Assembly: GCF_003634935.1 (NCBI RefSeq)
Contig: NZ_RBXO01000001.1
Span: 3,187,501 to 3,251,500 of the forward strand
Reading direction: 5' to 3'
Origin: Saccharothrix australiensis
GTDB taxonomy: Bacteria > Actinomycetota > Actinomycetes > Mycobacteriales > Pseudonocardiaceae
Length of the DNA: 64,000 nt
The notes under the pieces are model-generated. The model ran no database searches. It saw nothing but the letters and a program-made list of their open reading frames with translations, and was not told the DNA's origin. The first letter of the stretch is position 1. Each line of letters begins with the position of its first letter. A program made the translations under genes and the position numbers. This document shows positions 7,515 through 16,598 of the stretch, piece after piece.

Positions 7515-8693
7515 ATGGCTTCCCGAACGGAGATCCCACCCGCGTCGACCCGGCTCCCGCTGGGCGCGCTGCTCGCCCTCACCACGGCCGCGTTCACCAC
7601 CGTCCTGACCGAGGCGCTGCCCGCGGGCGTGCTGCCCGCCATGAGCGCGGGGCTCGGCGTGACCGAGTCCGCCACCGGCCAGTTGGTCACGGTCTACGCC
7701 GTCGGCACGGCCGTCACGGCCATCCCGCTCGTCGCGGCCACCGCCACGTGGCGGCGCAAGCGCCTGTTGCTCGCCGGGGTCGCGGGTTTCGCGGTGGCGA
7801 ACACGGTCACGGCGGTCTCGGCGGACTACGGGCTCACGCTGGTGGCGCGGTTCGTCGCGGGTGTCGCGGCGGGCGTGGTGTGGGCGCTGCTCGCCGGGTA
7901 CGCCCGCCGCCTCGCGCCGGCGCACCTGGCGGGCAAGGCGATCGCCGTCGTCATGGCGGGCATCCCGGTGGCGCTGTCGCTGGGCATCCCGGCGGGCACG
8001 TTCCTCGGCGGCGCGCTCGGGTGGCGGCCGACGTTCTGGGTGATGTCGGCGCTCGCCGCGGTGCTCGTCGGCTGGATCGTCGCGGTGGTGCCCGACCACG
8101 CCGGGCAGCCCGCCGGGCGATCGGCCCTGCGCGCGACCTCCCGGTTGGCCGGCGTGCCGGCGGTGCTGTTCGTGACGCTGGTCTTCGTGCTGGCGCACAA
8201 CGTCTTCTACACCTACATCGCGGCGTTCCTCGGCGCGGTCGGCCTGGGCGGGTCGGTCGACCTGGCGCTGCTGGTGTTCGGCGTCGCGTCGCTGGTCGGC
8301 ATCTGGGTCGTCGGCGCGCTGATCGACCGCCGTCCGAGGGCGCTCATGGTGGCGTGCACGGTCCTGGTCGCCGTGGCGGCCATCGGGTCGGCGGTGCTCA
8401 CCGGGAGCGCCCCGCTGGTGTTCGCGGCGGTGGCGGTGTGGGGCCTGGGCTGGGGAGGCGTGCCGACGCTCCTCCAGACCGCCGCGGCCCACGCGGGCGG
8501 TGACGCGGCGGACACCGCACAGGCCATGCTCGTGACGGTGTGGAACGTGGCCATGTCGGGCGGTGGCGTCGCCGGTGGTGTGCTGCTGGCCCTGCTGGGC
8601 CCGATGTCGTTGCCGTGGGCCGTGGTGCTGCTGCTCGTGCCGGTGTTCGCCGCGGTGCTCGCGACGCGCGCCTTCCGGCCGGCGACGGGCTGA
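7515..8693 (+). CDS. MFS transporter, drug:H+ antiporter-1 type
   Basis: Inner-membrane exporter of 392 residues with 12 predicted hydrophobic segments. The N-terminal half has LPAGVLPAMSAGLGV and the motif region of AraJ/CmlA-like DHA1 carriers, and the interhalf loop is short (PDHAGQPAG). It is divergent from the MerR-type regulator and is followed by a strong hairpin, so it is a single-gene unit. Likely substrates are small toxic compounds; this is inference from the family and regulator. Confidence 0.88.
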   Translation: MASRTEIPPASTRLPLGALLALTTAAFTTVLTEALPAGVLPAMSAGLGVTESATGQLVTVYAVGTAVTAIPLVAATATWRRKRLLLAGVAGFAVANTVTAVSADYGLTLVARFVAGVAAGVVWALLAGYARRLAPAHLAGKAIAVVMAGIPVALSLGIPAGTFLGGALGWRPTFWVMSALAAVLVGWIVAVVPDHAGQPAGRSALRATSRLAGVPAVLFVTLVFVLAHNVFYTYIAAFLGAVGLGGSVDLALLVFGVASLVGIWVVGALIDRRPRALMVACTVLVAVAAIGSAVLTGSAPLVFAAVAVWGLGWGGVPTLLQTAAAHAGGDAADTAQAMLVTVWNVAMSGGGVAGGVLLALLGPMSLPWAVVLLLVPVFAAVLATRAFRPATG

Positions 8694-8720
8694 GCCACGC
8701 GCCGGGCCGTTCGACGCGAC

Positions 8721-8753
8721 GGGTGGGACCGGCACGCGGGGCCGGTCCCACCC
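8721..8753 (+). terminator. Hairpin terminator after MFS gene
   Basis: GGGTGGGACCGGC (8721-8733) and GCCGGTCCCACCC (8741-8753) form a perfect 13-bp stem with a 7-base loop, 27 bases past the stop. Confidence 0.75.
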
Positions 8754-8912
8754 GGCACGCCGTGCGGGCCGATCGTGCCGGACGGACGTCTGCGTCTCGC
8801 CCTCGCCGAGCACAGCCGTCGGCCCTCGGGCGGTCGGTGCAGGCCGACCGCCCGCGCCGATGACATACCGGGCGTCCCGACGCGGTCAAGGTCGCCCGCC
8901 GGGCACCGACCA

Positions 8913-9008
8913 CGACTGTGGAACCGCGCGCGAAACTGTGGAGGACTACCCACCGCCGTCGGGCTCACCGGGCGTGATCCGGCTTCTAGACTGTGTGTTC
9001 CACAGTCG
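8913..9008 (+). promoter_or_regulatory. Inverted and direct copies of a TGTGGA element upstream of the XRE gene
   Basis: CGACTGTGGAAC (8913-8924) and its exact reverse complement GTTCCACAGTCG (8997-9008) frame the promoter region; a third, direct partial copy AAACTGTGGAG lies at 8933-8943. The right-hand copy sits 12 bases before the ATG at 9021. This arrangement suggests autoregulation by the HTH protein. Confidence 0.5.
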
Positions 9009-9020
9009 AGGGGGTCTGCG

Positions 9021-9962
9021 ATGGCCGTGCGACCGTCCGGGGCCGACCACGAGGTGGACGTGCTGCTCCGGACGGGTCCGTTCTACGAGGCGCTGCGCGC
9101 GGCCATCGAGCGCAGCGGCCTCACCCTGGAGCGCCTGCGCGACCGCCTGGCCCGCAGGGGCATCCACGTCAGCCTGTCCACCCTGAGCTACTGGCGGCTG
9201 GGTCGCAGCCGCCCCGAGCGCGCCGAGTCGCTGCGCGCCGTGCAGGCCATCGAGGTCATCCTCGGCCTGCCGCGCCACTCGCTGGAGTCCCTGCTCGGCC
9301 CGCCCCGCCCGCGCGGCCGGTGGGTGGCCGGGCAGCGGCAGCCCCGGCGGTACGGGCGGATGCTGGAACCCGCGCAGTCGTTGGCGGAGACGGTGGAGGC
9401 GCTGGTCGGCCCGTCCGACGGCGACCTGCGGCTGTGGTCGCAGGACGACGCGGCCGGCGTGGACGCCCGGGGCGTGATCCGCGAGGTCCGCACCCGGCAG
9501 GTGCTGCGCGCGGTCGACGGCCACCCTGACCGGCACGTCGCGGTGTACTGCGCCGACCCCGGCACCGCGCCGGACGCGATCACGGTGGAGGCGGTGGCGA
9601 ACTGCCGCCTCGGCCGCGTCCGCCGCCACCACCGCGCGCCGGTGATCGCGGTGGAGCTGCTGTTCGACCACACGCTGCGCGCCGGCCAGACGCACCTGCT
9701 GGAGTACCGCTTCACCGTGGCCGAGGGAGCGGTGGCGCTCGACTACCGCCGCGCGTTCCGCTACCCGGTCGGCACCTACGTCCTCAGCGTCCGCTTCACC
9801 GAGCCCCGCCTGCCGGTGCGCTGCTTCGACCTGGTCCAGTCCGGGGCGGAGGGCGCGCTCACCCACGGCCGCGAACTGGCCCTGACACCCGGCCGGATGC
9901 TGCACCTGGTCGCGAGGGACGTGCCGCCCGGCGTGCTCGGCATCGGCTGGGAGTGGACCTAG
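9021..9962 (+). CDS. XRE-like helix-turn-helix regulator with large C-terminal domain
   Basis: A 313-residue protein. Residues 20-75 are an HTH of the XRE class (LTLERLRDRLARRGIHVSLS, then YWRLGRSRPE), which selects DNA. The remaining ~230 residues are mostly beta-rich (VAVYCADPGTAP, AVELLFDHTLRAGQTHLLEY) and are not recognised as a named domain. Start ATG 9021 was chosen because GAGGGGG precedes it and the HTH begins a normal distance later. This two-part layout recurs in actinomycetes as regulators of unknown role. It is monocistronic and has inverted repeats at its promoter. Confidence 0.75.
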   Translation: MAVRPSGADHEVDVLLRTGPFYEALRAAIERSGLTLERLRDRLARRGIHVSLSTLSYWRLGRSRPERAESLRAVQAIEVILGLPRHSLESLLGPPRPRGRWVAGQRQPRRYGRMLEPAQSLAETVEALVGPSDGDLRLWSQDDAAGVDARGVIREVRTRQVLRAVDGHPDRHVAVYCADPGTAPDAITVEAVANCRLGRVRRHHRAPVIAVELLFDHTLRAGQTHLLEYRFTVAEGAVALDYRRAFRYPVGTYVLSVRFTEPRLPVRCFDLVQSGAEGALTHGRELALTPGRMLHLVARDVPPGVLGIGWEWT

Positions 9963-10533
9963 TGCGTTGACCACGAACGTTCACCGGGTCGACCCGTCGT
10001 GACCGAGGTCGAGGCGGACGCGGAACTCGTGCGGGCCGACTCTCTCCCGCTCGTCACCGACCCGACCGACCTCTGCGGTGGACTTCGGGGGGCAGAACGG
10101 TTCCTCCTCGAACTTCGACTGCCGACGGTTCACGGCGGAATCCGCCACCTCCCACCTGTCGACCGCGTGCGGTTGGTGGGCGCGATCACACCTGCCAGGC
10201 CCGAGGGGCGGTAACGCCGCCTGAGCTGTTCGGTGGTCCCGACCAAGCCCTGTACGGACTTGCTGTCCCTGGGCCTTACGGAGGTCGAGGTACCGCCGTA
10301 CAGTCTGTTCGGTGAGCCCGGTCCCGCCTCCTCCGACAGGCGCGGCGCGCCTGTCCTGTTCTCGGGCCGACCTGCGATGACACGAAGAAGTGAGCCTTCG
10401 TCACTCCGGTTGTACAACCTCGGTCTGATCCCCGCTCACCCCTCGGACGGACACCGTCGAGCCCTTGGTTCGATGTGCCGGACCCCGTCGAGGAGGTGGA
10501 CTGTTCGCATCGCACCGATGTGACAGGACGCCG
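9963..10533. other. 570-bp gene-free region with several palindromes
   Basis: No convincing gene; a 71-codon frame at 9999-10214 has no ribosome site and no recognisable protein. Visible structure: CTGTACGG (10250-10257) with its inverse CCGTACAG (10296-10303); a perfect 21-base palindrome, GACAGGCGCG-G-CGCGCCTGTC (10335-10355); and GGTTGTACAACC (10408-10419). These probably include the promoter and operators of the MprF-like gene. Confidence 0.5.
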
Positions 10534-13257
10534 ATGACCAGCCAGCTCCACCCCGCGCGGAACGACGAGCCCGACGCGGCCGGTCCGGTCCGGCCCCGCG
10601 CCGACCGCCGCCCGCCTCCCACGGGATCGCACCCGCCGCCCGACCGCCCTGCGGTCACGGCGGGTGGCGCGGTGGTTCGAGCGGGCGGGCGCGGACGGGA
10701 CGAGGACGGGAAGGTGCGGGACGTGCCGACGGGCGGGGACGGGGCAGCGCCGGGGCGGACGGCCCGGCTGGGACGGGTGACCGCCGCCGCGGCGCGCCTC
10801 GTCGGCCGGGTGAACCGGCTCGGGCCGGTGATCCGCCGCGCGCCCGGCACCGCGGGCGCGGTGCTCGCGCTGTGGACGATCGGCGCGGCCACCGGGAGCC
10901 TGTGGTCGGGGCCGTCCGAGGACCTGCTGGACACCATCGGCTTCGGGGTGCCCGCGCCGCTGTGGACGGCGGCCACCTCGGCGCTGTGGTGCGCCAACCT
11001 CGCCGGCTACCTGGCCACGACGGCGTTGCTGCTGCTGTTCGGACCGGTCGCGGAACGGGAGTTCGGCACCGCCCGCGCGCTCGGGGTCGTCGCGGTGACG
11101 CACGTGGTCGGTGTGCTCGCCGGCTCCGGCCTGGTGCAGCTCGGCTCGGCGTGGAGCTGGCTCTCCTACCTGAACTTCGACCTCGCGGTCGGCCCGTCGC
11201 CGGGTGTCGTGGGGCTGGCCCTGGCGGTGAGCTTCCGGCTGTCGCCGCTGTGGCGCCGGCGCGTGCGGCTGCTGGTCGTGCTGGGCCTGCTGGTGCTGGC
11301 GCTGTACTCGGGCTACCTGGAGGACGTGCACCGGCTGTGCGGCGGGGTCGTCGGGCTGGTGCTGGGCGCGGTCGCGGTGCGCGGTCGTCCCGCGCCCGTG
11401 CCCCCGTCACGCGAGGAGACGCGCGTTCTGGTGGCGTTGCTGCTCGCGGCGTCCGCGTTGGGGCCCGTGGTCGTGCTGCTGTCGCCTTACGCGGACGGGC
11501 CGCTGTCGTGGTTCGCCGATCTCGTCGCGGTGCCTCAGCCGGACGCCGCGCTCATGGCCTCCTACTGCGCGGACCCCGAACTGGCGGCGCTGTGCCGGGC
11601 GTTGCAGACCCAGGCCGTGTACGACCGGCTGCCCGCGCTGGTCATGTCCGTGATGCCCGCGTTGCTGCTCCTGGTGCTGGCCGAGGGGCTGCGGCGGGGA
11701 CGGCGGTTCGCGTGGTGGTCCGCGCTGGTGCTCAACGTGGCCATGACCGGGCTCATCGGGTGGTACATCCTGACCGAGGTGCTGTTCGCCGAGGTGCCGC
11801 CGGTGCCGGTCACGCCGATCGAGTACGGCATCCCGCTGTTGCTGCCGCTCGGCATCGTGGTGGTGCTGCTGGCGACGCGGCGGCACTTCCCGCTGGCGAC
11901 GCCCGTGCGCCGGTTCTGGACCGTGACCGTCGGCGGGTTCGTGGGGCTGGGCGCGTGCTACGTGCTCGTGGGGTGGCTGGCGCGCTCGCAGTTCACGCCG
12001 CGGCCGGGGTTCGTCGACCTCCTGGCGGACCTGCCCGCGCGGTTCCTGCCGCCGGGCTACCTGGGGCTGGTCTCCATGCCGTTCCGGCCGGACGGCCTGA
12101 TCGCCGCGGTGCTGATCGAGTACACGGGCGTGGTGTTCTGGCTGCTGGTCCTGTACGCGCTGCTGCGGGCCACGTGGAGCGCCGGGGTGGAGGAGGACGC
12201 CGAAGCCGCCGCACGGGCGCGTGAGCTGATGGTGCGGCACGGCCGGACGTCGCTGTCCTACATGACGACCTGGCGCGGCAACCGGTACTGGTTCACGCCC
12301 GACGGTCGTGCCGTGGTCGCCTACCGGGTCGTGGCGACGATCGCGCTGACCGTCGGCGACCCGATCGGACCGTCCGACGCGTGCCGTGACGCCGTGCGCG
12401 GGTTCGCGCGGTTCTGCGCGCACCAGGGCTGGACGCCGTGCCTGTACAGCATCAGCGAGGAGCTGTGCGACGAGGTCGCGCCGCTGGGGTGGCACGCGGT
12501 GCAGGTCGCTGAGGACACCGTGATCCCGCTGGCGGACCTGCGGTTCACCGGCAAGAAGTGGCAGGACGTGCGCACGGCGTTGAACAAGGCGGGCAAGCAG
12601 GGCATCACGGCCGAGTGGTGGCACTTCGCGGACGCGCCGCCCGCGCTGACCGACCAGATCCGGTCCATCTCGGCGGAGTGGGTGGCCGACAAGGGGCTGC
12701 CGGAGATGGGCTTCACGCTCGGCGGGCTGGAGGAGCTGTCCGGCGAGGGCGTGCGGTGCCTGATCGCGGTGGACGCCGACCGGACCGTGCACGGGGTGAC
12801 CAGCTGGCTGCCCGTGTACGCGGAGGGTCGGGTCGTCGGGTGGACGCTGGACTTCATGCGCCGGCGGGGCAGCGCGTTCACCGGGTCGATGGAGTTCCTG
12901 ATCGCGTCGGCGGCCATGACGTTCAAGGAGGAGGGCGCGGGGTTCGTGAGCCTGTCGGGCGCGCCGCTGGCCCGACTCGACCGCGGGGTGCGGGCGTGCG
13001 GGCTGCAACGGGTGCTCGACGTCACCGGGCAGTTGCTGGAGCCGGTGTACGGGTTCCGCTCGCTGTTCGCGTTCAAGGCGAAGTTCCAGCCCGTGTACCG
13101 GCCCATGTTCATGGCGTACCCGGATTCGGCGGCGCTGCCCCGGATCGCGAACGCGGTGAGCCGGGCGTACCTGCCGGACATGAGCGTGCGGCAGGGCGTG
13201 CGGCTGGCCCGGCTGGTCGCCCGGCGGCGGTTCGGCCGCCGCCTCAGCCCCCGCTGA
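10534..13257 (+). CDS. MprF-like integral membrane protein with DUF2156 acyltransferase domain
   Basis: A 907-residue membrane protein. Residues 1-90 are a Pro/Arg-rich cytoplasmic tail; about 110-530 contain many hydrophobic segments, the first group (GPSPGVVG) being rhomboid-like in layout; residues ~560-890 are a DUF2156/GNAT-like domain (RHGRTSLSYM, WRGNRYWF, DPIGP, FTGSMEFLI) as found at the C terminus of MprF, which transfers Lys or Ala from tRNA to phosphatidylglycerol and so lowers surface charge. Start ATG 10534 has a weak ACAGGAC site. The gene ends 14 bases inside the convergent tetR gene. Lipid aminoacylation is the best guess; the actual substrate is not determined by sequence. 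Confidence 0.78.
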   Translation: MTSQLHPARNDEPDAAGPVRPRADRRPPPTGSHPPPDRPAVTAGGAVVRAGGRGRDEDGKVRDVPTGGDGAAPGRTARLGRVTAAAARLVGRVNRLGPVIRRAPGTAGAVLALWTIGAATGSLWSGPSEDLLDTIGFGVPAPLWTAATSALWCANLAGYLATTALLLLFGPVAEREFGTARALGVVAVTHVVGVLAGSGLVQLGSAWSWLSYLNFDLAVGPSPGVVGLALAVSFRLSPLWRRRVRLLVVLGLLVLALYSGYLEDVHRLCGGVVGLVLGAVAVRGRPAPVPPSREETRVLVALLLAASALGPVVVLLSPYADGPLSWFADLVAVPQPDAALMASYCADPELAALCRALQTQAVYDRLPALVMSVMPALLLLVLAEGLRRGRRFAWWSALVLNVAMTGLIGWYILTEVLFAEVPPVPVTPIEYGIPLLLPLGIVVVLLATRRHFPLATPVRRFWTVTVGGFVGLGACYVLVGWLARSQFTPRPGFVDLLADLPARFLPPGYLGLVSMPFRPDGLIAAVLIEYTGVVFWLLVLYALLRATWSAGVEEDAEAAARARELMVRHGRTSLSYMTTWRGNRYWFTPDGRAVVAYRVVATIALTVGDPIGPSDACRDAVRGFARFCAHQGWTPCLYSISEELCDEVAPLGWHAVQVAEDTVIPLADLRFTGKKWQDVRTALNKAGKQGITAEWWHFADAPPALTDQIRSISAEWVADKGLPEMGFTLGGLEELSGEGVRCLIAVDADRTVHGVTSWLPVYAEGRVVGWTLDFMRRRGSAFTGSMEFLIASAAMTFKEEGAGFVSLSGAPLARLDRGVRACGLQRVLDVTGQLLEPVYGFRSLFAFKAKFQPVYRPMFMAYPDSAALPRIANAVSRAYLPDMSVRQGVRLARLVARRRFGRRLSPR

Positions 13258-13975
13258 GCCCGTCCGGCGCGGCCCGGCCGGCGGCGAGCCGGTGCAGCCA
13301 GTCGTGCAGCAGGGCCGTCTCGGCGGGGGACAGTGGGTGGGCCTGGCGGCTCAGCGTCACGTCCAGCGCGAGCGCGCGGGCGGACAGCGAGGCGTCCGGG
13401 TCGGCCGGCTCGTCGGTGGTGACGGCGGCCAGGACGATGTCCCGGACGCGCGTGGCGATGTCGGGATCGACGCCGTCGGGCGGTGCGGCGATCAGGTTCA
13501 GCGTGACGCCCGTGCAGGCGGCGTGCACGATGTCGCCCGCCGTGCCGACGGGCAGGCGGAGGCGGCCCGCCCCGGCCACCCGGTCGAGGATGCCGAGCAG
13601 CAGCCGGTGCGCGTCCGCCGCCGCGGCGGGCCGTCGGCCGGGCTGCGTGACGCCGAACATGAGCACGTAGAACGCCGGGTGCGTCAGCCCGAACTCGACG
13701 TGGGTGTCCCAGCCGCGCCGCAGGTCCTCGACCGGGTCGTCGCCGGGCGGCAGCTTGCGCTTAACCCCGAGGTAGCGGTCGAAGCCGTGCGCGGCGACGG
13801 CGTCGAGCAGGCCCTGCTTGTCGCCGAACAACCGGTACAGGGCGGGCGCCTGCACCCCGGACGCCGCGGCGACGGCCCGCGTGGAGACCGCGTCGATCCC
13901 TTTCCGGGTCAGCAGTTCGGCGGCGGCGGTGATGATCCGCTCCCTGGTGGTGCCGGCCCTGGTCGCCTCGGTCAT
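13244..13975 (-). CDS. TetR-family transcriptional regulator
   Basis: A 243-residue repressor with a classical N-terminal HTH (residues 10-55; RIITAAAELLTRKGIDAVST, then APALYRLFGDKQGLL) and a helical ligand pocket with a TetR_C-like WDTHVEFGLTHPAFYVLMFG segment. It is divergent from an aldo/keto reductase with inverted operator copies in between, so it most likely represses both. ATG 13975 sits 6 bases after a -10-like TAACGT, implying a leaderless message. Its 3' end overlaps the convergent MprF-like gene by 14 bases. Confidence 0.92.
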   Translation of the reverse strand: MTEATRAGTTRERIITAAAELLTRKGIDAVSTRAVAAASGVQAPALYRLFGDKQGLLDAVAAHGFDRYLGVKRKLPPGDDPVEDLRRGWDTHVEFGLTHPAFYVLMFGVTQPGRRPAAAADAHRLLLGILDRVAGAGRLRLPVGTAGDIVHAACTGVTLNLIAAPPDGVDPDIATRVRDIVLAAVTTDEPADPDASLSARALALDVTLSRQAHPLSPAETALLHDWLHRLAAGRAAPDGLSGG

Positions 13976-14035
13976 GGAACAACGTTAACACGATAGAGGG
14001 TAGCGCCGATACCGAACCACTGCTAACGTCGTTCC
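13976..14035. promoter_or_regulatory. Divergent tetR/AKR promoter region with inverted operators
   Basis: GGAACAACGTTA (13976-13987) and TAACGTCGTTCC (14024-14035) are inverted copies matching at 11 of 12 positions. Each contains the TAACGT that serves as the -10 for one of the two genes (13982-13987 reverse, 14024-14029 forward), so one bound repressor would shut off both. Confidence 0.65.
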
Positions 14036-14072
14036 TGTTACCACCGCTACCACCCACCACGAGGAGCGAAAG

Positions 14073-15086
14073 ATGACCACGTCCCCCACCCTGCCCGTCC
14101 GCCGCCTGGGAGCCACGGGCCCGGAGGTCTCCGCCCTGGGCCTGGGCCTGTTGGGCATGTCCGACCTGTACGGGCCCGCCGACGAGGCCGAGGGCGTCGC
14201 CACCATCCACGCCGCCCTGGAGGAGGGCGTGACCCTGTTCGACACCGGCGACTTCTACGGCATGGGCCACAACGAGATGCTGCTGCGCGAGGCCCTGCGT
14301 GGCCGCCGCCGCGACCGGGCGGTCGTCAGCGTGAAGTTCGGCGCGCTGCGCGATCCGGCCGGTGGCTGGAACGGGCAGGACAACCGGCCCGAGGCGGTGA
14401 AGAACTTCGTCGCGTACAGCCTGCGGAGGCTCGGGACGGAGCACATCGACGTCTACCGCCCGGCCCGCCTGGACCCGAACGTGCCGATCGAGGACACCGT
14501 GGGCGCCATCGCGGAGCTGGTGCAGGCAGGCCATGTGCGCCACATCGGGCTGTCCGAAGTGGGCGCGGGGACGCTGCGCCGGGCGCAGGCGGTGCACCCC
14601 ATCGTCGACCTGCAGATCGAGTACTCGTTGATCTCACGCGGCATCGAGGGCGAGATCCTGCCGACGGCGCGGGAGCTGGGCATCGGCATCACGGCGTATG
14701 GGGTGCTGTCCAGAGGCTTGATCTCGGGCCACTGGCAGCGGGACCGCAAGCTGACGGCCGACGACTTCCGCGGCGTCAGCCCCCGCTTCGAGGACGGCAA
14801 CCTGCAACGCAACCTGTCCTTGGTCGAGTCGCTGAGGGAGGTGGCGGAGGCCAGGGGCGCGACGGTGGCGCAGCTCGCGATCGCGTGGGTGGCGGCCCAG
14901 GGCACCGACATCGTGCCCCTGGTGGGCGCCCGAACCCGAGCCCGCCTGGCAGAAGCCCTGCCCGCGGCGAGCCTCACCCTGACCCCGGCCGACCTGGCGG
15001 CCATCGAGGAGGCGATGCCCGCGACAGCGGTCAGCGGCAGCCGCTACGCACCGGCCATGATGGAGCTGCTGGACAGCGAACACTGA
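14073..15086 (+). CDS. Aldo/keto reductase
   Basis: NADPH-dependent oxidoreductase of 337 residues with a TIM-barrel fold. Visible parts of the catalytic set are Asp/Tyr in DTGDFYGMGHNE (about 52-63) and Lys in VVSVKFG; where a His normally follows (LYxxHR) this protein has VYRPARLDP. The C-terminal NADPH-binding region (GARTRARL, then AIEEAMP) is present. RBS GAGGAG precedes ATG 14073. Regulation by the divergent TetR is likely. Substrate is probably a reactive aldehyde or quinone-like compound, by inference. Confidence 0.88.
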   Translation: MTTSPTLPVRRLGATGPEVSALGLGLLGMSDLYGPADEAEGVATIHAALEEGVTLFDTGDFYGMGHNEMLLREALRGRRRDRAVVSVKFGALRDPAGGWNGQDNRPEAVKNFVAYSLRRLGTEHIDVYRPARLDPNVPIEDTVGAIAELVQAGHVRHIGLSEVGAGTLRRAQAVHPIVDLQIEYSLISRGIEGEILPTARELGIGITAYGVLSRGLISGHWQRDRKLTADDFRGVSPRFEDGNLQRNLSLVESLREVAEARGATVAQLAIAWVAAQGTDIVPLVGARTRARLAEALPAASLTLTPADLAAIEEAMPATAVSGSRYAPAMMELLDSEH

Positions 15087-15175
15087 CCACGACGCACCAC
15101 GACAACGACAGCCCAACCCTCCCTGCCTCCGAACCACCCCATCCCTGAGGTTCCCCCGATAACCCGAGGCGGTTG

Positions 15176-16095
15176 TTACCTGGATCGGGTCGGTGATGCC
15201 GGGATGGTAGTCGGTTCGGCTTGGGCGGTGTGCCAGGCGGCTTCGTACTCGTCCGGGCTGAGCCAGCCGAGGTCCTTCTGGATGCGCTCGGTGTTGTAGA
15301 ACCCGTCGATATACCGGAACAGGTCGTTCTCGGCCTCGTCGCGGGTGCGCCAGGAGCGGCGGTAGACCAACTCGATCTTCAGTGTGGAGAAGAAGTTCTC
15401 CGTCAGAGCGTTGTCATACGAGTCGCCGATCGACCCCATCGAGGGCAGGGTTCCGTTGTTGTCCGCCAACCGTTCTGCGAACTGGAAGGCCGTGTAGGTC
15501 GACCCGCGGTCGCTGTGGTGGATCAACTGTCCGTCGCGCACGTCGTGGGACCAGATCGCATACTCCAGAGCACCCAGGACCAGGTCGGTGTCGCAGCGGT
15601 CGGGGGTCTTCCAGCCCACGATCCGGTTGAAGAACGCGTCGCGCACCGCCGCGAGCCAGAAGACACCCTCGCCGGTGCGGATCCGGGTCGCGTCGGCCAC
15701 CCACAACCGGTCCGGCGCGGGCGCGGTGAAGTCCCGATTCACCCGGTCGGGCGCCGGTGCGGACCGCGGATCCCGCCCGGTCGAGGGGACACGCCACCGT
15801 TTGCGCAGGAAGGCGCCCTGCAGTCCGGCCTGGCGCATCAGCCGCTCGACACGCTTGCACGACACACGGACACCCCGGCGCCACAGCACCTGGCGCACCC
15901 GCGGACTGCCGTAGGTGCCCCCGAGGCGGCGTGGATGTCGACGATCTCGGTCGTGATCGCCCGGTCCTCGCGTTCACGCCGGGACGGGTCGACCTGTCGG
16001 GCCACCCAGCCGTAACAGGTGGACGTGGAGACACCGAGGACCCGGAGGACGAACTCGACCCCGAAGCGGCCGCGAAGCTGCTCGACGAGCTTCAC
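15176..16095 (-). pseudogene. IS3 transposase orfB, frameshifted
   Basis: DDE-type integrase/transposase that would start at GTG 16095, overlapping the orfA stop. The 5' frame reads through VLGVSTSTCYGWVARQ and IHAASG, then loses frame; the 3' frame resumes with TYGSPRVRQVLWRRGV and continues through the DDE core (LWVADATRIRTGEG, HHSDRGSTYTA, NALTENFFSTLK) to the stop. The break is at a run of five C (15918-15922; G on the coding strand): one more base restores GGTYGSPRV. It is either a true 1-bp deletion or a homopolymer sequencing error. Confidence 0.85.
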
Positions 16096-16403
16096 GACCG
16101 TCGCCGGGTCGGGTCGGGTTCCACCGCGAAGAACGCGGACGCGGTCTTCAGGATCTCGTTGGCGCGTTTGAATTCCGCGTTCTCCTTGCGCAGCTGGCGC
16201 AGCTCCTCCGACTCGGTCGAGGTGGGCCGGTCGTCCCGCTCGCCGCGGTCGGCCTCGTCCTGCCGGATCCAGTTCCGCAACGCCTCCGGGTGCACGCCCA
16301 ACTGCTCGGCCAAGCGCCGGACCACCGGTTTGGGATCCGACTCCCTGAACAACCGGACAGCACGCGCCCTCGACTCGTCGGGGTACTTCTTCGGTGGTGC
16401 CAC
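16092..16403 (-). CDS. IS3-family transposase orfA
   Basis: A 103-residue protein with an N-terminal HTH (MAPPKKYPDESRARAVRLF, then LAEQLGVHPEALRNWIRQDE) and a C-terminal leucine-zipper-like coiled coil (LRQLRKENAEFKRANEILK). In IS3 elements OrfA binds the terminal repeats and is joined to OrfB by frameshifting; here the two overlap by the four bases GTGA. It appears intact. Confidence 0.88.
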   Translation of the reverse strand: MAPPKKYPDESRARAVRLFRESDPKPVVRRLAEQLGVHPEALRNWIRQDEADRGERDDRPTSTESEELRQLRKENAEFKRANEILKTASAFFAVEPDPTRRRS

Positions 16404-16598
16404 GGACGCTCCCTTCAGGCCCTACGGACCATGCCTGGAAAGCCTCCGAGCTATCGGGGGAACCTCACCCACCATCCTGTTAGCTGTTGCGGGTCATGAC
16501 GTTGGCGACGGTCGGTAGGGGCCGAGACGGGGGGACGGGTCTGTCGGCGGCGGGATGGAAGTGCGGCCAACACATCCGCCGAGCAGAAAGACCTGTCC

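Larger units (their letters stand above)
15146..16467 (-). mobile_element. IS3-family insertion sequence, 1322 bp
   Basis: The element is bounded by perfect 16-bp inverted repeats TGAGGTTCCCCCGATA (15146-15161) and its complement (16452-16467), with further partial pairing inward. CCC lies on both sides (15143-15145 and 16468-16470), a 3-bp target duplication as expected for IS3. It carries orfA and orfB on the minus strand; orfB has a one-base frameshift, so this copy is probably no longer autonomous. It inserted about 24 bp from the end of an older IS481 remnant. Confidence 0.88.

Noticed and set aside
9999..10214. 71-codon forward frame after the XRE gene
   Set aside because: No ribosome site, no family, lies in a palindrome-rich control region.
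15918..15922. Programmed frameshift site within IS3 orfB
   Set aside because: IS3 frameshifting occurs at the orfA/orfB overlap, not here; a 1-bp deletion or read error explains the break better.
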